NCBI GenBank assembly: GCA_021108035.1
Contig: JAIORQ010000098.1
Location: 62,001-126,000, forward strand
DNA length: 64,000 nt
Reading direction: 5' to 3'
Source: Bacteroidales bacterium
GTDB taxonomy: Bacteria; Bacteroidota; Bacteroidia; Bacteroidales; JAADGE01
The position numbers were made by a program, and so were the translations under genes. Numbering within the stretch: position 1 is the stretch's first letter; the number at the start of each line of letters is the position of its first letter. Of the stretch, positions 8,598 through 16,832 are shown one piece after another. Below the pieces are notes generated by a model. The model did not search any database. It was not told the origin of the DNA and worked only from the letters and a program-made list of their open reading frames with translations.

Positions 8598-9746
8598 ATG
8601 AGAATAATAATTATAATTTCAATACTTTTAATCATATTCGGTTCTGCCGGATATTATGTTTACATCAGAGCTATACAAGCTTTTTCAGGAACTTTTGCTA
8701 CATCAATTCCGGTTCTGATATTATATATTCTGTTAATATCATCTTTTTTTCTCGGAAAAATTATTGAACATTATTCCATCGGTTCTTTGAGTAATGCGCT
8801 TGTTAAAATCGGCTCTATATATCTGGGATTATTTCTGTACGCATTTCTTTTTGTTGTTTTCTTTGATTTTATTCGCTTGATAAATTACATTATCCCCTTT
8901 TTTCCTGCTACTGTTACTGCCGATTATCAAAAAACAAAACTTATTATCGGGATATTTTCGATCACTTTTATTTCTTTAATATTTCTTAACGGATATTTTA
9001 ATGCTCAAACACCGAAAGTTAATAAGCTTGACATTACAATAAATAAAAGTAAAGCAAGTTTTGACACTTTACATATTGTTGCCGTCAGCGACATTCATCT
9101 CGGCACAATGGTCAATAAAACAAAAATAAAGCGATTAATATATATCATTAATGAACTGAATCCCGATTTAGTTATTATCGCCGGAGATATAATTGATGAT
9201 AATATTAAAGTTGTGAAGCACTTTAAATTAGTGGAATATTTCAAAAAATTAAAGCCGAAATACGGGGTATATTCTTGTCTGGGCAATCATGAATACATAA
9301 GTAGAGCTTATAAAGATTTTGATTATTTTGAAAAAAACGGAATACATATGTTAAAAGATACTGCTGAATTAATTGATAATAAATTTTACATTATCGGCAG
9401 AGACGATATTCAAGGGAAAAGTATTGCCGGAAAAGAACGAAAATCATTAGATAAACTGACAAAAGATATTGATTTCAATCTTCCTGTTTTTTTATTAGAC
9501 CATCAGCCTTATAACTTAGAAAAAACAGCCGAACATGCTGTTGATTTTCAATTTTCCGGACATACACATAAAGGACAAATTTGGCCGTTTAATTATTTAA
9601 CCGGATTGATTTTTGAAAAAGATTTTGGATATTTAAAAAAGGGAAACACACATTTCTACATTACTTCCGGTTACGGAACGGCTGTTATTCCTATTCGTGT
9701 AGGCAGCAATTCCGAAATTGTCAGCATTAAAATAACTAATAAATAA
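8598..9746 (+). CDS. Membrane-anchored calcineurin-type metallophosphoesterase
   Basis: 382 residues. Four hydrophobic segments fill the first about 140 residues; the catalytic domain follows with the metal-binding motifs in order: VSDIHLG, GDIID, GNHE, then H of LLDHQP and SGHTHKGQIWP. This layout is that of the YkuE/YaeI-type phosphoesterases that act on lipid or nucleotide phosphodiesters at the membrane. The substrate cannot be told from sequence. The 3' end lies just ahead of the IS1595-type element, which left it intact. Confidence 0.9.
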   Translation: MRIIIIISILLIIFGSAGYYVYIRAIQAFSGTFATSIPVLILYILLISSFFLGKIIEHYSIGSLSNALVKIGSIYLGLFLYAFLFVVFFDFIRLINYIIPFFPATVTADYQKTKLIIGIFSITFISLIFLNGYFNAQTPKVNKLDITINKSKASFDTLHIVAVSDIHLGTMVNKTKIKRLIYIINELNPDLVIIAGDIIDDNIKVVKHFKLVEYFKKLKPKYGVYSCLGNHEYISRAYKDFDYFEKNGIHMLKDTAELIDNKFYIIGRDDIQGKSIAGKERKSLDKLTKDIDFNLPVFLLDHQPYNLEKTAEHAVDFQFSGHTHKGQIWPFNYLTGLIFEKDFGYLKKGNTHFYITSGYGTAVIPIRVGSNSEIVSIKITNK

Positions 9747-9793
9747 AAATTACTATTAGATATTTCTCATCAGTCAATATTTATATTAATTAA

Positions 9794-9815
9794 CGGAATT
9801 ATAAAGTAATTGGGC
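9794..9815 (+). repeat. Left terminal inverted repeat of the IS1595-type element
   Basis: Perfect 22-bp inverted match to 13551-13572. Identity continues 11 bases outward (9783-9793) because the target site is itself palindromic. Confidence 0.9.
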
Positions 9816-9858
9816 GTATTACAGAAACCCTATTAATACAATACTTACAGTTAAAGAT

Positions 9859-11313
9859 TTAGTCTTTAATATTAAGTTTAGATTGTTTTGATTTATCATC
9901 TGTTTGTGCTGTTTTAAAATCTGTCTTTGTTGATGTTGGCATTTCAATATGTTTATCATCCATTAAATCTTCAACTGTTATTATTTGTACTTTAGGATAC
10001 CTGTTTTTAAAGTATTCTTCTTTATAATATCCTTGTTGTTTCTCTATTAATCGCATATTCTTTGTTACTTGTTCGGCAAAGCACACAAATATTCCGATAA
10101 CACCGTTTTTTGTTTCTAATGTTTTAATAAAATGGTTAAGCATAGTAGGGGTAGCTTTTCCGCTTTTGACTTCTATTAATCCAATTTGTTTTTCTTTGTT
10201 GAAATCAAAAGAAAAATGACCGTCATACCCCATTTGAGTTTTACTTTCGTTTAAAAATCCGTGTAACATAACTTCAACAATCCATGCTTCAAATTTTAAT
10301 CTTCCGCCTTTTGTTTCTTCTGCTAACATTTTTGCAGACATTATATCTTTAGGAAAACCAAATATTTCAAACTTCTTTTTAAATTCTTTGCCATATTTAT
10401 CTGTAAGTCTTTTTGCTATTAATTTAACGGCAATATGAGATATATCCGCACCTGTCCATTTTCTGTTAAGTCGTTCTGCTACGGCAATTGAAGTTCCGCA
10501 TCCGCAGAAAAAATCAGCAACTAAATCACCTTTATTTGAACTTGCTAAAATTATTTTTTCTAATAATGCCTCAGGCTTTTGAGTTGGGTAGCCTTGTCTT
10601 TCTTTTGCCTGCGAATTTAAATAAGGAATTTGCCATACGTCATTTTCTTTAACCCCTTTCTCATCAATTGATGTTTCGTAAACATCTCCTGCCTTTATTC
10701 TCGTATGATAATGTTGTTTTCTTTTCAATGATTCGTTTGTATAATCAGTATATTGTACATTGAATATTGCTTTGTTATGCTGTTTTGTGTAAAAAAAAAT
10801 AATATCGTGCATTTTCATAAATGCTTTTGCATTTCCTGTCCATCTTCTATAATGCCAAATTATTTCATTAACAAAATTTTTCTCTCCGAAAATTAAATCA
10901 CAAACCATTTTCAAATAATGACTCATTGTCGGGTCGCAATGCAAATAAAAACTCCCTGTATTTTTTAACAGCTTGTGCATATACCAAATACGTATTGCCA
11001 TTGTTGTAAGATACGATATACTACTTTTTGATGTTGATATATTGTCTAATGTTTTTATAAATTGATATAGATTTTGATTTAAATCTGCAATTTCGTTTAA
11101 AGTGTCAATATACGACACATTACTCCATGTGTCTGCAAATGCTTGTTTCTGTGCCTTAACTCCTACTAATTCAATATCTTCAAAAAGAATATTGTAGTTT
11201 CGTTTTGAATTAAACGGCGGATCAATATATATTAAATCAATTAACCCTTTTGGGTATTCTTTATGTAAACTCTTTAATATATCAAGGTTATCACCAAAAT
11301 AAAGTTTATTCAT
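9859..11313 (-). CDS. Beta-class site-specific DNA methyltransferase with C-terminal PD-(D/E)XK nuclease-like domain
   Basis: The AdoMet-dependent methyltransferase carries catalytic motif IV DPPF before motif I DFFCGCGTS; this order (IV, target region, I) defines the beta class, which makes N6-methyladenine or N4-methylcytosine. Counting from the upstream ATG at 11340, DPPF is at residues 40-43 and the AdoMet loop near 276-283. The last about 130 residues contain GYDGHFSF (D373) and LIEVKSGK (E390, K392), the pattern of an Mrr/PD-(D/E)XK nuclease, so cutting and modification may share one chain. I prefer the start at 11313 (MNKLYFGDNLDIL): a TATATTTG promoter box directly abuts the upstream ATG, so transcription should begin inside those nine codons. 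Gene sits in the IS1595-type element, divergent from a 97-residue protein. Confidence 0.88.
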   Translation of the reverse strand: MNKLYFGDNLDILKSLHKEYPKGLIDLIYIDPPFNSKRNYNILFEDIELVGVKAQKQAFADTWSNVSYIDTLNEIADLNQNLYQFIKTLDNISTSKSSISYLTTMAIRIWYMHKLLKNTGSFYLHCDPTMSHYLKMVCDLIFGEKNFVNEIIWHYRRWTGNAKAFMKMHDIIFFYTKQHNKAIFNVQYTDYTNESLKRKQHYHTRIKAGDVYETSIDEKGVKENDVWQIPYLNSQAKERQGYPTQKPEALLEKIILASSNKGDLVADFFCGCGTSIAVAERLNRKWTGADISHIAVKLIAKRLTDKYGKEFKKKFEIFGFPKDIMSAKMLAEETKGGRLKFEAWIVEVMLHGFLNESKTQMGYDGHFSFDFNKEKQIGLIEVKSGKATPTMLNHFIKTLETKNGVIGIFVCFAEQVTKNMRLIEKQQGYYKEEYFKNRYPKVQIITVEDLMDDKHIEMPTSTKTDFKTAQTDDKSKQSKLNIKD

Positions 11314-11341
11314 TTTTGTATTTTTGATAAATCTTTTCATA

Positions 11342-11349
11342 CAAATATA
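11342..11349 (-). promoter_or_regulatory. -7 box of the methyltransferase gene
   Basis: TATATTTG on the minus strand matches TAnnTTTG exactly and ends two bases before the ATG at 11340. A start site a few bases further on would exclude that ATG and favour 11313. No clear -33 TTTG is present. Confidence 0.5.
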
Positions 11350-11393
11350 GGATAAAAAATATTTTTATATACTCTAATTAAATTATATTTTGA

Positions 11394-11401
11394 TATATTT
11401 G
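11394..11401 (+). promoter_or_regulatory. -7 box of the 97-residue gene
   Basis: TATATTTG lies 31 bases ahead of the ATG at 11433, divergent from the methyltransferase box 44 bases away. The pair could be co-regulated through the shared spacer. Confidence 0.5.
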
Positions 11402-11432
11402 TCATTATTATTCTAATTAAATACCTATTAAC

Positions 11433-11726
11433 ATGAAACAAATTGAAGCAATTACAAAATTACCTTTCTCTGTAAAAATAAAGAAAGGTGAAACAAAAAA
11501 ATTTCGTATTTCAGATTCTATCGAAAAGTTTATCATTTCTTATAACCCTAACATCCAAATAAAAACTAAATTAGAAAGTATTATCGGTGATAAATATTCG
11601 GATTATATAATATCCGGAACTCCAATAGATAGAGAAAATTTCAATACAATACAATTTTATAAAAGTGTTTCAGATACTATTGTTACTTTAAGTAACCAGA
11701 CCTTGAATTTTCAAAAGAATAATTAA
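11433..11726 (+). CDS. Hypothetical protein inside the IS1595-type element
   Basis: 97 residues with no family recognised. It is lysine- and isoleucine-rich, with no membrane segment or helix-turn-helix evident. Support for being real: a consensus -7 box at a proper distance, and its place divergent to the methyltransferase within a compact element. Its 3' end overlaps the 3' end of the opposite-strand 102-residue gene by 44 bases. A role in controlling the modification gene is possible but nothing in the protein shows it. Confidence 0.5.
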   Translation: MKQIEAITKLPFSVKIKKGETKKFRISDSIEKFIISYNPNIQIKTKLESIIGDKYSDYIISGTPIDRENFNTIQFYKSVSDTIVTLSNQTLNFQKNN

Positions 11727-11991
11727 GAAACTTATCAACATTATCTATTTCTTTGAGCTGTTTACCAAAAAAACCATTATAATATAAATACTCTAAATAT
11801 ACAGTGCATTTTTCTTCTGTCATTTCTTCTTCATTATGCATTTTAAGATAAATAGCTGTTACATCTGTTGTCTTAAATTTAGTAAGTCCGTTTTTGTAAC
11901 ACTTTAAAGCATAATACAGAACTCTTAAAACTATTTCTGTGTCAATTTTATTTTGCTTTATAAATTCGGGGTAATCTAATTCTTTGTCCAT
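11683..11991 (-). CDS. Hypothetical protein downstream of the transposase
   Basis: 102 residues, acidic and helix-rich by composition, no family recognised. It begins 12 bases after the transposase stop on the same strand, so it is probably cotranslated with it from one mRNA. IS1595-type elements do not require an accessory protein, so this is a passenger or accessory gene of unknown role. It overlaps the convergent 97-residue gene at its end. Confidence 0.55.
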   Translation of the reverse strand: MDKELDYPEFIKQNKIDTEIVLRVLYYALKCYKNGLTKFKTTDVTAIYLKMHNEEEMTEEKCTVYLEYLYYNGFFGKQLKEIDNVDKFLNYSFENSRSGYLK

Positions 11992-12003
11992 TTTTCCATT
12001 TGT

Positions 12004-12993
12004 TTAATTGTTCTTTTTACTTGTCATGCTTAACCTTACCAACGTTTCAAACATATCATCATCTTTACGGTTATTGAATTTAAAAACGGTTTCGGCAACG
12101 TAAAGATGTAACTTTTCGGGCGACACGTGGTGATGCTGCCCCATAATTTGCCGCTTTATAAATGCCCAAAAACTCTCAATCGTATTTGTATTGATTCCTC
12201 TGTATGAATACATTTCGGTATGTTCTATTTTTATATGTTCAATTATTTTCCCAAATTGACTGTACCCTTTGTACTCATCAGTTATTAACAGCGAATCATC
12301 AATATTATCAACATGTTTTTTTACTAATTGCTTTAATTCTTTATAGGATAATTTTCTCATTACTTCTGCAACTACATTGCCGTCTCTTTGAACAAGTCCG
12401 ACAACCGGTATCTTTTTTTGAGAACCTCTGCCTCGCTTTATATCTTTATCGCAAGCAACATAGCGTTTTTCCTTTGTTTCAAAATCAAAACCCTCTTTTT
12501 CGTATTCTTCAATTTTTTTATCTAATTCTTTGCGTTCTTTTGGTTCTAAACAATCTGTATTGGGCATTGGTCGGGGTTTACCACCTACAAAAGTTTCGTC
12601 TTGTTCTAAAATGCCTTCTAACTTAACTTCTTTGTTTTCAATTGTCATTATCTCTCTTATTTTATGATAACAATTAAAAGCCGTAGGGTAGCTTATATCA
12701 AGGTTTCTTTGAAGCTGTAAGGCGGATAATCCTTTTTTTGCATCTGTTATAATGCTGAACATAAACAGCCATTTCTTTAGCGGAAGTCTTGTATCATGTA
12801 GGTATGTTCCGGTTTTCACTGAAAATGATTTTTTGCATTTGCTACATTTAAACCTATTATCTTTACTGCGGTTACCTTTGTGTTCTTTTTTACAATAAGG
12901 ACAAATACGACCGTCTTTCCACCGATACGATTCAAAATAATTAATCGCATCAATGTCAGTAGGGAACTTTTTTGATATTTGGATTATGTTCAT
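12004..12993 (-). CDS. IS1595-family transposase (ISXO2-like DDE domain)
   Basis: 329 residues. An N-terminal zinc ribbon (CPYC ... CSKC, about 35-57) is followed by a helix-turn-helix-like region (GLSALQLQRNLDISYPTAF) and an ISXO2-type DDE domain: QDETFVGGKPR (first D), LLITDEYKGY (second D) and NTIESFWAFIKRQ (E), then GQHHHVSPEKLHLYV and FKFNNRK. This is the standard layout of IS1595 transposases. Its ATG overlaps the stop of the upstream membrane-protein gene (ATGA), suggesting translational coupling. The frame is intact, so transposition may still occur. Confidence 0.95.
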   Translation of the reverse strand: MNIIQISKKFPTDIDAINYFESYRWKDGRICPYCKKEHKGNRSKDNRFKCSKCKKSFSVKTGTYLHDTRLPLKKWLFMFSIITDAKKGLSALQLQRNLDISYPTAFNCYHKIREIMTIENKEVKLEGILEQDETFVGGKPRPMPNTDCLEPKERKELDKKIEEYEKEGFDFETKEKRYVACDKDIKRGRGSQKKIPVVGLVQRDGNVVAEVMRKLSYKELKQLVKKHVDNIDDSLLITDEYKGYSQFGKIIEHIKIEHTEMYSYRGINTNTIESFWAFIKRQIMGQHHHVSPEKLHLYVAETVFKFNNRKDDDMFETLVRLSMTSKKNN

Positions 12994-13502
12994 TTGTAAT
13001 TACTGTAATACTTGTTAATAATTTTGTCTGCTTCTGTTGCTCTATAATTATATTTTTTGATTAAAATTTCCTTAACCTTAATTTTTTCATCTTTTAAACT
13101 TCTTATAAAATTGTCTATCATACCATCACTATACCTATATTTAATATCCAATTGAGTATAATTTGAAAACCTAATCATCTCAATAACAAATCTTAATTTA
13201 TTAGTATCTCTTTCTTTTGCATTTACGGTTTCAATTTTTATATTATCGTTATTTTGTTCTTCGTTTGATTCTAATTCTTTCAATCTTAATTCAATATCTT
13301 TTTTTGATATTTTAACCCATCGTACAACAAACAATATTGTCGCTACAGCTAAACCAATCTCTCCAATATTTTCTATCAAAGTTTGTATCATTCCTACTCC
13401 TTTTTCAAACCAATCATAATCTTTAATTGCTTCTTCTATTGCAAAAGCCAAAACAACTAAAAATATAAAAACGTAAATTGTAACATTCTGCTTATTTTTC
13501 AT
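12990..13502 (-). CDS. Membrane protein upstream of and coupled to the transposase
   Basis: 170 residues with two hydrophobic segments (about 7-25 and 47-62), a charged coiled-coil-like stretch (KKDIELRLKELESNEEQNND) and a soluble C-terminal domain. No family recognised. Its stop overlaps the transposase start by four bases, and it is the first gene after the right inverted repeat, so it belongs to the element. It might control transposase translation by coupling or be a passenger; the sequence does not say. Confidence 0.65.
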   Translation of the reverse strand: MKNKQNVTIYVFIFLVVLAFAIEEAIKDYDWFEKGVGMIQTLIENIGEIGLAVATILFVVRWVKISKKDIELRLKELESNEEQNNDNIKIETVNAKERDTNKLRFVIEMIRFSNYTQLDIKYRYSDGMIDNFIRSLKDEKIKVKEILIKKYNYRATEADKIINKYYSNYK

Positions 13503-13550
13503 AACTTTGGGTTTTAATTAAAACCGCTAATATAGCTATAATAAATTAAT

Positions 13551-13572
13551 GCCCAATTACTTTATAATTCCG
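13551..13572 (-). repeat. Right terminal inverted repeat of the IS1595-type element
   Basis: Perfect inverted copy of 9794-9815. The TTAATTAA target copy follows at 13573-13580. Confidence 0.9.
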
Positions 13573-13657
13573 TTAATTAATATTGCCTTTTAATATCCTG
13601 AAATAAAGGCGGTTGCAATTAACACCACAAAATAATTCAAAAAAATCTCCCAAAAAG

Positions 13658-13688
13658 TTTGTTTATTAAAAATACTGTCATACATTTG
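13658..13688 (+). promoter_or_regulatory. Promoter of the ABC transporter/GntR operon
   Basis: TTTG (13658-13661), 19 bases, then TACATTTG (13681-13688): a full match to the Bacteroidetes consensus, 40 bases ahead of the first ATG. Confidence 0.8.
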
Positions 13689-13689
13689 C

Positions 13690-13713
13690 AGTGTAATAGT
13701 ATAGTAATACACT
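13690..13713. promoter_or_regulatory. Palindromic operator at the operon start, likely bound by the GntR protein
   Basis: AGTGTAATA-N6-TAATACACT is an imperfect dyad starting two bases after the -7 box, covering the expected transcription start. YtrA-type GntR regulators encoded at the end of such operons bind similar AGTGTA...TACACT sites and repress their own operon; here the GntR gene is third in the operon. Confidence 0.7.
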
Positions 13714-13727
13714 AAAACAAACATACA

Positions 13728-14558
13728 ATGATAAAAATTAAAAATCTCAATTTCGGATACAAAAAGAACAAAAAACTTTTTTCCGAATTGAATTTAGAAC
13801 TTGAAAAAGGCAAGGTTTACGGTCTGCTCGGAAAAAACGGATCAGGAAAAACAAGCTTGCTGAAACAAGCGGCGGGCTTGTTATACCCTAATTCCGGAGA
13901 TATAATGCTCAATGATGAAACTCCCAAGAAAAGGAGCCCTCGATTTTTAGCAAGTTATTATTTGATACCTGAAGAATTTGAAACTCCTGGAATATCAATG
14001 AAAACTTTTATAAAGATCACGGCTCCTTTTTATCCCGGTTTTAATGAAGATGAATTCTATAAATATTTATCAGAGTTTAAATTGGAAACAAACGGAAAAC
14101 TTAACAATTTGTCCTACGGACAAAAAAAAATGGTTTTGATCTCTTTCGGTTTGGCTGCAAACACGCCTGTATTAATGTCTGATGAACCTACAAACGGACT
14201 GGATATTCCGTCAAAAAGTATGTTCCGTAAGATAATGGCTTCTGCTGTAAGTGAGGGTAAGTTATTTATCATTTCAACACATCAAGTGAAAGATATTGAA
14301 GGTATTATAGATTCTGTAGTGGTTTTAGAAAACGGTAAGATAATATTTAATCAAAGCCTTGAATCTGTTTCTGAAAAATTGTGTTTTAAGACAATAAAGA
14401 ATATTGATGATGAAAATGTACTGTACCATGAAAAGCACCTGAACACTTATGAAGCGGTTGTTAGAAATACGGATGAAGAACATTCACGTGTAAATATGGA
14501 ATTGCTGTTCAATTCAATTATTGTTGAAAACAGTAAAGTTGTTAATGAATTTATTTAG
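13728..14558 (+). CDS. ABC transporter ATP-binding protein
   Basis: 276 residues. Walker A GLLGKNGSGKTSL (about 33-45), signature LSYGQKKMV, Walker B VLMSDEPTNGLD and switch histidine STHQ are all present. It is the short-substrate-loop type that pairs with ABC-2 membrane proteins, as in B. subtilis YtrB/EcsA-like exporters. It is first in a four-gene operon with a permease, a GntR regulator and a small envelope protein. Cargo unknown; related operons respond to envelope stress or antibiotics, which is only suggestive here. Confidence 0.93.
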   Translation: MIKIKNLNFGYKKNKKLFSELNLELEKGKVYGLLGKNGSGKTSLLKQAAGLLYPNSGDIMLNDETPKKRSPRFLASYYLIPEEFETPGISMKTFIKITAPFYPGFNEDEFYKYLSEFKLETNGKLNNLSYGQKKMVLISFGLAANTPVLMSDEPTNGLDIPSKSMFRKIMASAVSEGKLFIISTHQVKDIEGIIDSVVVLENGKIIFNQSLESVSEKLCFKTIKNIDDENVLYHEKHLNTYEAVVRNTDEEHSRVNMELLFNSIIVENSKVVNEFI

Positions 14559-14573
14559 AAAAAATATATAAAA

Positions 14574-15344
14574 ATGGATAATATACAATCATTCAGTATA
14601 AAGCGGATACTGTTATTAATGCAAAAAACCGCTTATGAAAATGCCAAATTAGTTTTGATTGGTTTGGTAACTGTTTTCGGCATCTTTTCTGTTGTTTTGT
14701 TCTTAAACGGATTAGATGACGGAGATGCTTGGGGAAAAATGCAAGTCTTCTATGTTGTAGGTTTTATCATTTCCGGAATTTTTATTTCCGGAATGGCATT
14801 CACCAACTTGAGAACAAAAGAAAAGACCATGTCTTACTTGACTTTACCTGCTTCAACGCTTGAAAAATTTATTTCGGAATTGCTTCTGACTACTGTCGGA
14901 TTTATAGTGATCTACACAGCAATATTTTATGTCTTTAATTTTGTTGTTTATTTGATCGGCTCATCGTTCAATTTGCAAGCAAATATCATAAACCTTTTTG
15001 ATATGGAAGTGTTGGAAGGTTTTATGTATTATGTGATTCTGCAATCAATATTTTTAGCCGGTGCTGCAACTTTCAGAAAAGCACCCTTGTTTTTCACCAT
15101 ATTTACCGTATTTATTGCAGGAATTGTTATTATGATTTTTGTAATGATTATTTCTTTGGGTTTCAAAGAATATATTGAAAGTTCAGATATTGTTAATTTT
15201 CAATTTGACGGTAGTGATTATGATATTGAAGCCGATATAGAAAATCACTTTTTGGTAAGATTCCCGAAATTCATGTTTTATTATTTAACAGCCCCGATTT
15301 TTTGGCTGGTCACTTATTTGAAATTAAAAGAAAAGGAGGTATAA
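14574..15344 (+). CDS. ABC transporter permease-like membrane protein
   Basis: 256 residues with about six hydrophobic segments (for example around 25-45, 58-80, 103-125 and 180-200) and no catalytic motifs, the pattern of ABC-2-type permeases. It starts 15 bases after the ATPase gene and ends one base before the GntR gene, so it is the membrane partner of that ATPase. A charged loop lies between the last two segments (SDIVNFQFDGSDYDIEAD). Family named from context and topology rather than from a sequence signature. Confidence 0.8.
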   Translation: MDNIQSFSIKRILLLMQKTAYENAKLVLIGLVTVFGIFSVVLFLNGLDDGDAWGKMQVFYVVGFIISGIFISGMAFTNLRTKEKTMSYLTLPASTLEKFISELLLTTVGFIVIYTAIFYVFNFVVYLIGSSFNLQANIINLFDMEVLEGFMYYVILQSIFLAGAATFRKAPLFFTIFTVFIAGIVIMIFVMIISLGFKEYIESSDIVNFQFDGSDYDIEADIENHFLVRFPKFMFYYLTAPIFWLVTYLKLKEKEV

Positions 15345-15345
15345 A

Positions 15346-15747
15346 ATGAACTTTAGAGACGACAAAGCGATATATCTGCAAATTGCCGATTATTTTTATG
15401 AAAATATATTAACTGATGAAATGCATTCTGAAGACAGAATACCGTCAGTAAGAGATTTGGCGGTTGAAACAGAAGTTAATCCTAACACGGTTATGAGAAC
15501 TTATAAACATTTGCAGGACAATAATATTATTTATAATAAAAGAGGTATCGGATATTTTATATCAGATGATGCTTTTGAAATAACACATAAAATGAAAAAA
15601 GAAGAATTTATAACAGAGAAATTACCGGCATTTTTCAAATCAATGAAAAACCTGAATATCAGTATTTCAGAAATTGAAAATTTATTCAGAGATTATTTGA
15701 AATCAACTGATGATAAAGAACCCGGCAAAAATAACAAAATTTCTTGA
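15346..15747 (+). CDS. GntR-family transcriptional regulator (YtrA-like)
   Basis: 133 residues. An N-terminal winged helix-turn-helix (AIYLQIADYF ... DRIPSVRDLAVETEVNPNTVMRTYKHL) is followed by a short helical tail, typical of the YtrA subgroup that lacks a large ligand domain. The gene has an unusually good ribosome-binding site for this genome, AAGGAGG, inside the end of the permease gene. It probably represses its own operon through the dyad at 13690-13713. Confidence 0.93.
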   Translation: MNFRDDKAIYLQIADYFYENILTDEMHSEDRIPSVRDLAVETEVNPNTVMRTYKHLQDNNIIYNKRGIGYFISDDAFEITHKMKKEEFITEKLPAFFKSMKNLNISISEIENLFRDYLKSTDDKEPGKNNKIS

Positions 15748-15806
15748 AAACATGTGAGAATAATAAGTAAGGAGTATATTAACAAATATAATAAAATACA
15801 GCAAAC

Positions 15807-15857
15807 ATTGTTGCATTGTCTCATTGTTAAATTGCTGAAACTCAACAATGCAACAAT
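15807..15857. repeat. Intergenic hairpin between the GntR gene and the GIN-like gene
   Basis: ATTGTTGCATTGT (15807-15819) pairs perfectly with 15845-15857, 13 bp with a 25-base loop. Variants of CAATTG/AACAATG recur around it. It may attenuate read-through inside the operon or be a degenerate repeat. Confidence 0.45.
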
Positions 15858-15951
15858 TGAACAATGTAACAATAACAGCCCTTTTTGTAAAAGGAGATTA
15901 TAAGAAACTGGCAATTTAATTATTCAAAATAAATTTTAAACAGATAAAGTA

Positions 15952-16578
15952 ATGAAAACAAGTAATATCATATTATTAGCCGTTTTTGCTTCAATATTGA
16001 TCTGGATATTTGCCGCATTTATAACAGCCAAAGCAAAAATTACAGAATTCATTGAGCAACATCCGGAAATTGTTAAAGAAAAAAAAGAAGATATAAAACG
16101 TGAAACTGTTCAATTGGAAGCATTTCATACCATCATTGTTAAAGGAGATGGCAATCTTTTCGTTGAACAATCAGAAGGCTGTTCTTTTGATCAATTCATT
16201 GATGAAAACAACACGGCAGAAGTGAGAAATGATACATTATTTATAAATGTAATCGGACAAAAATGCAGATTGAATGTGAATGAGATCAGCAATGTGCTCA
16301 CTAAAGATAAAGTTTGGGTGGAAATTTCCGATTTGGAAACAGATACTTTTAAGATCTTCACAACAAATGATTCTCATTTAAAGATCAATGACTTAAAAGT
16401 AAAATTTTTGAGCTTAACTTCTGAAAAAAAATCAAAAGTTGAACTTCGAAATGTTAATTATAAGAATACAAGAGCAGAATTTTATATTCGGAACTTCTCT
16501 GAAGTTTCCATTGATGACACAAAGGGGATGGCACTTTCTGTAAAGAAAGATCCGCAAGCAAAGTATGAAGATGATTAA
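15952..16578 (+). CDS. Membrane-anchored GIN-domain-like protein of the ABC operon
   Basis: 208 residues. One N-terminal membrane segment (about 5-25) is followed by a periplasmic beta-rich domain that begins with LEAFHTIIVKGDGNLFVEQS, matching the start of GIN/DUF2807 domains (FxxIxVxGxxxVxxxQ). The later strands are serine/lysine-rich and repetitive, as in a right-handed beta-solenoid. GIN-domain proteins often accompany GntR/ABC operons in Bacteroidota; their role is unknown, probably at the envelope. It lies 204 bases after the GntR gene, so membership of the operon is likely but not certain. Confidence 0.7.
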   Translation: MKTSNIILLAVFASILIWIFAAFITAKAKITEFIEQHPEIVKEKKEDIKRETVQLEAFHTIIVKGDGNLFVEQSEGCSFDQFIDENNTAEVRNDTLFINVIGQKCRLNVNEISNVLTKDKVWVEISDLETDTFKIFTTNDSHLKINDLKVKFLSLTSEKKSKVELRNVNYKNTRAEFYIRNFSEVSIDDTKGMALSVKKDPQAKYEDD

Positions 16579-16595
16579 TATCTAATCTCATAAAT

Positions 16596-16678
16596 AGTCA
16601 GGGTTTGACTTTGTTAATTATTACATATTCAGAATATTAACATTTATATATATTTGCAAAGACAGTCAAGCCCTGACT
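16596..16678. repeat. Palindromic intergenic element B
   Basis: AGTCAGGGTTTGACT (16596-16610) and AGTCAAGCCCTGACT (16664-16678) are inverted copies with one mismatch (a G-T pair in RNA), enclosing 53 bases. It directly follows the GIN-like gene and could act as its terminator. Confidence 0.55.
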
Positions 16679-16832
16679 TTATATACAGACTAATTAAACG
16701 TACTCAAAACAAGGTGAAAAAATTTACAATGTTTTTTGCATTTTTTGGAAACATAAAAAAGCTGCAGAAACGTGTAACAATTTTTATTCTGACTCGTCTT
16801 ATAAAAGAAATGCGGAATTTCAAATTTTAATG

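Larger units (their letters stand above)
9794..13572. mobile_element. IS1595-family transposon with methyltransferase/nuclease passenger gene
   Basis: A 22-bp terminal inverted repeat (CGGAATTATAAAGTAATTGG plus GC) ends the element on both sides (9794-9815 and 13551-13572). Just outside lies TTAATTAA on both sides (9786-9793 and 13573-13580), an 8-bp repeat of the size expected for IS1595. Joining the flanks at one copy recreates a 14-bp palindrome, atattaattaatat, so the insertion seems to have chosen a palindromic AT-rich target. Inside are an ISXO2/IS1595-type transposase, a membrane protein overlapping it, two small proteins and a DNA methyltransferase fused to a nuclease-like domain. IS1595 relatives with passenger genes are known; this gene set was read directly from the sequence. 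All frames look intact, so the element may be active. Confidence 0.9.

Noticed and set aside
12204-12626. A 140-residue frame antisense to the transposase.
   Set aside because: Cysteine/leucine-rich shadow of the well-supported transposase gene.
9783-13583. 33-bp terminal inverted repeats of the IS1595-type element.
   Set aside because: The outer 11 bases of the inverted match are explained better as a palindromic 8-bp target duplication plus palindromic flanks.
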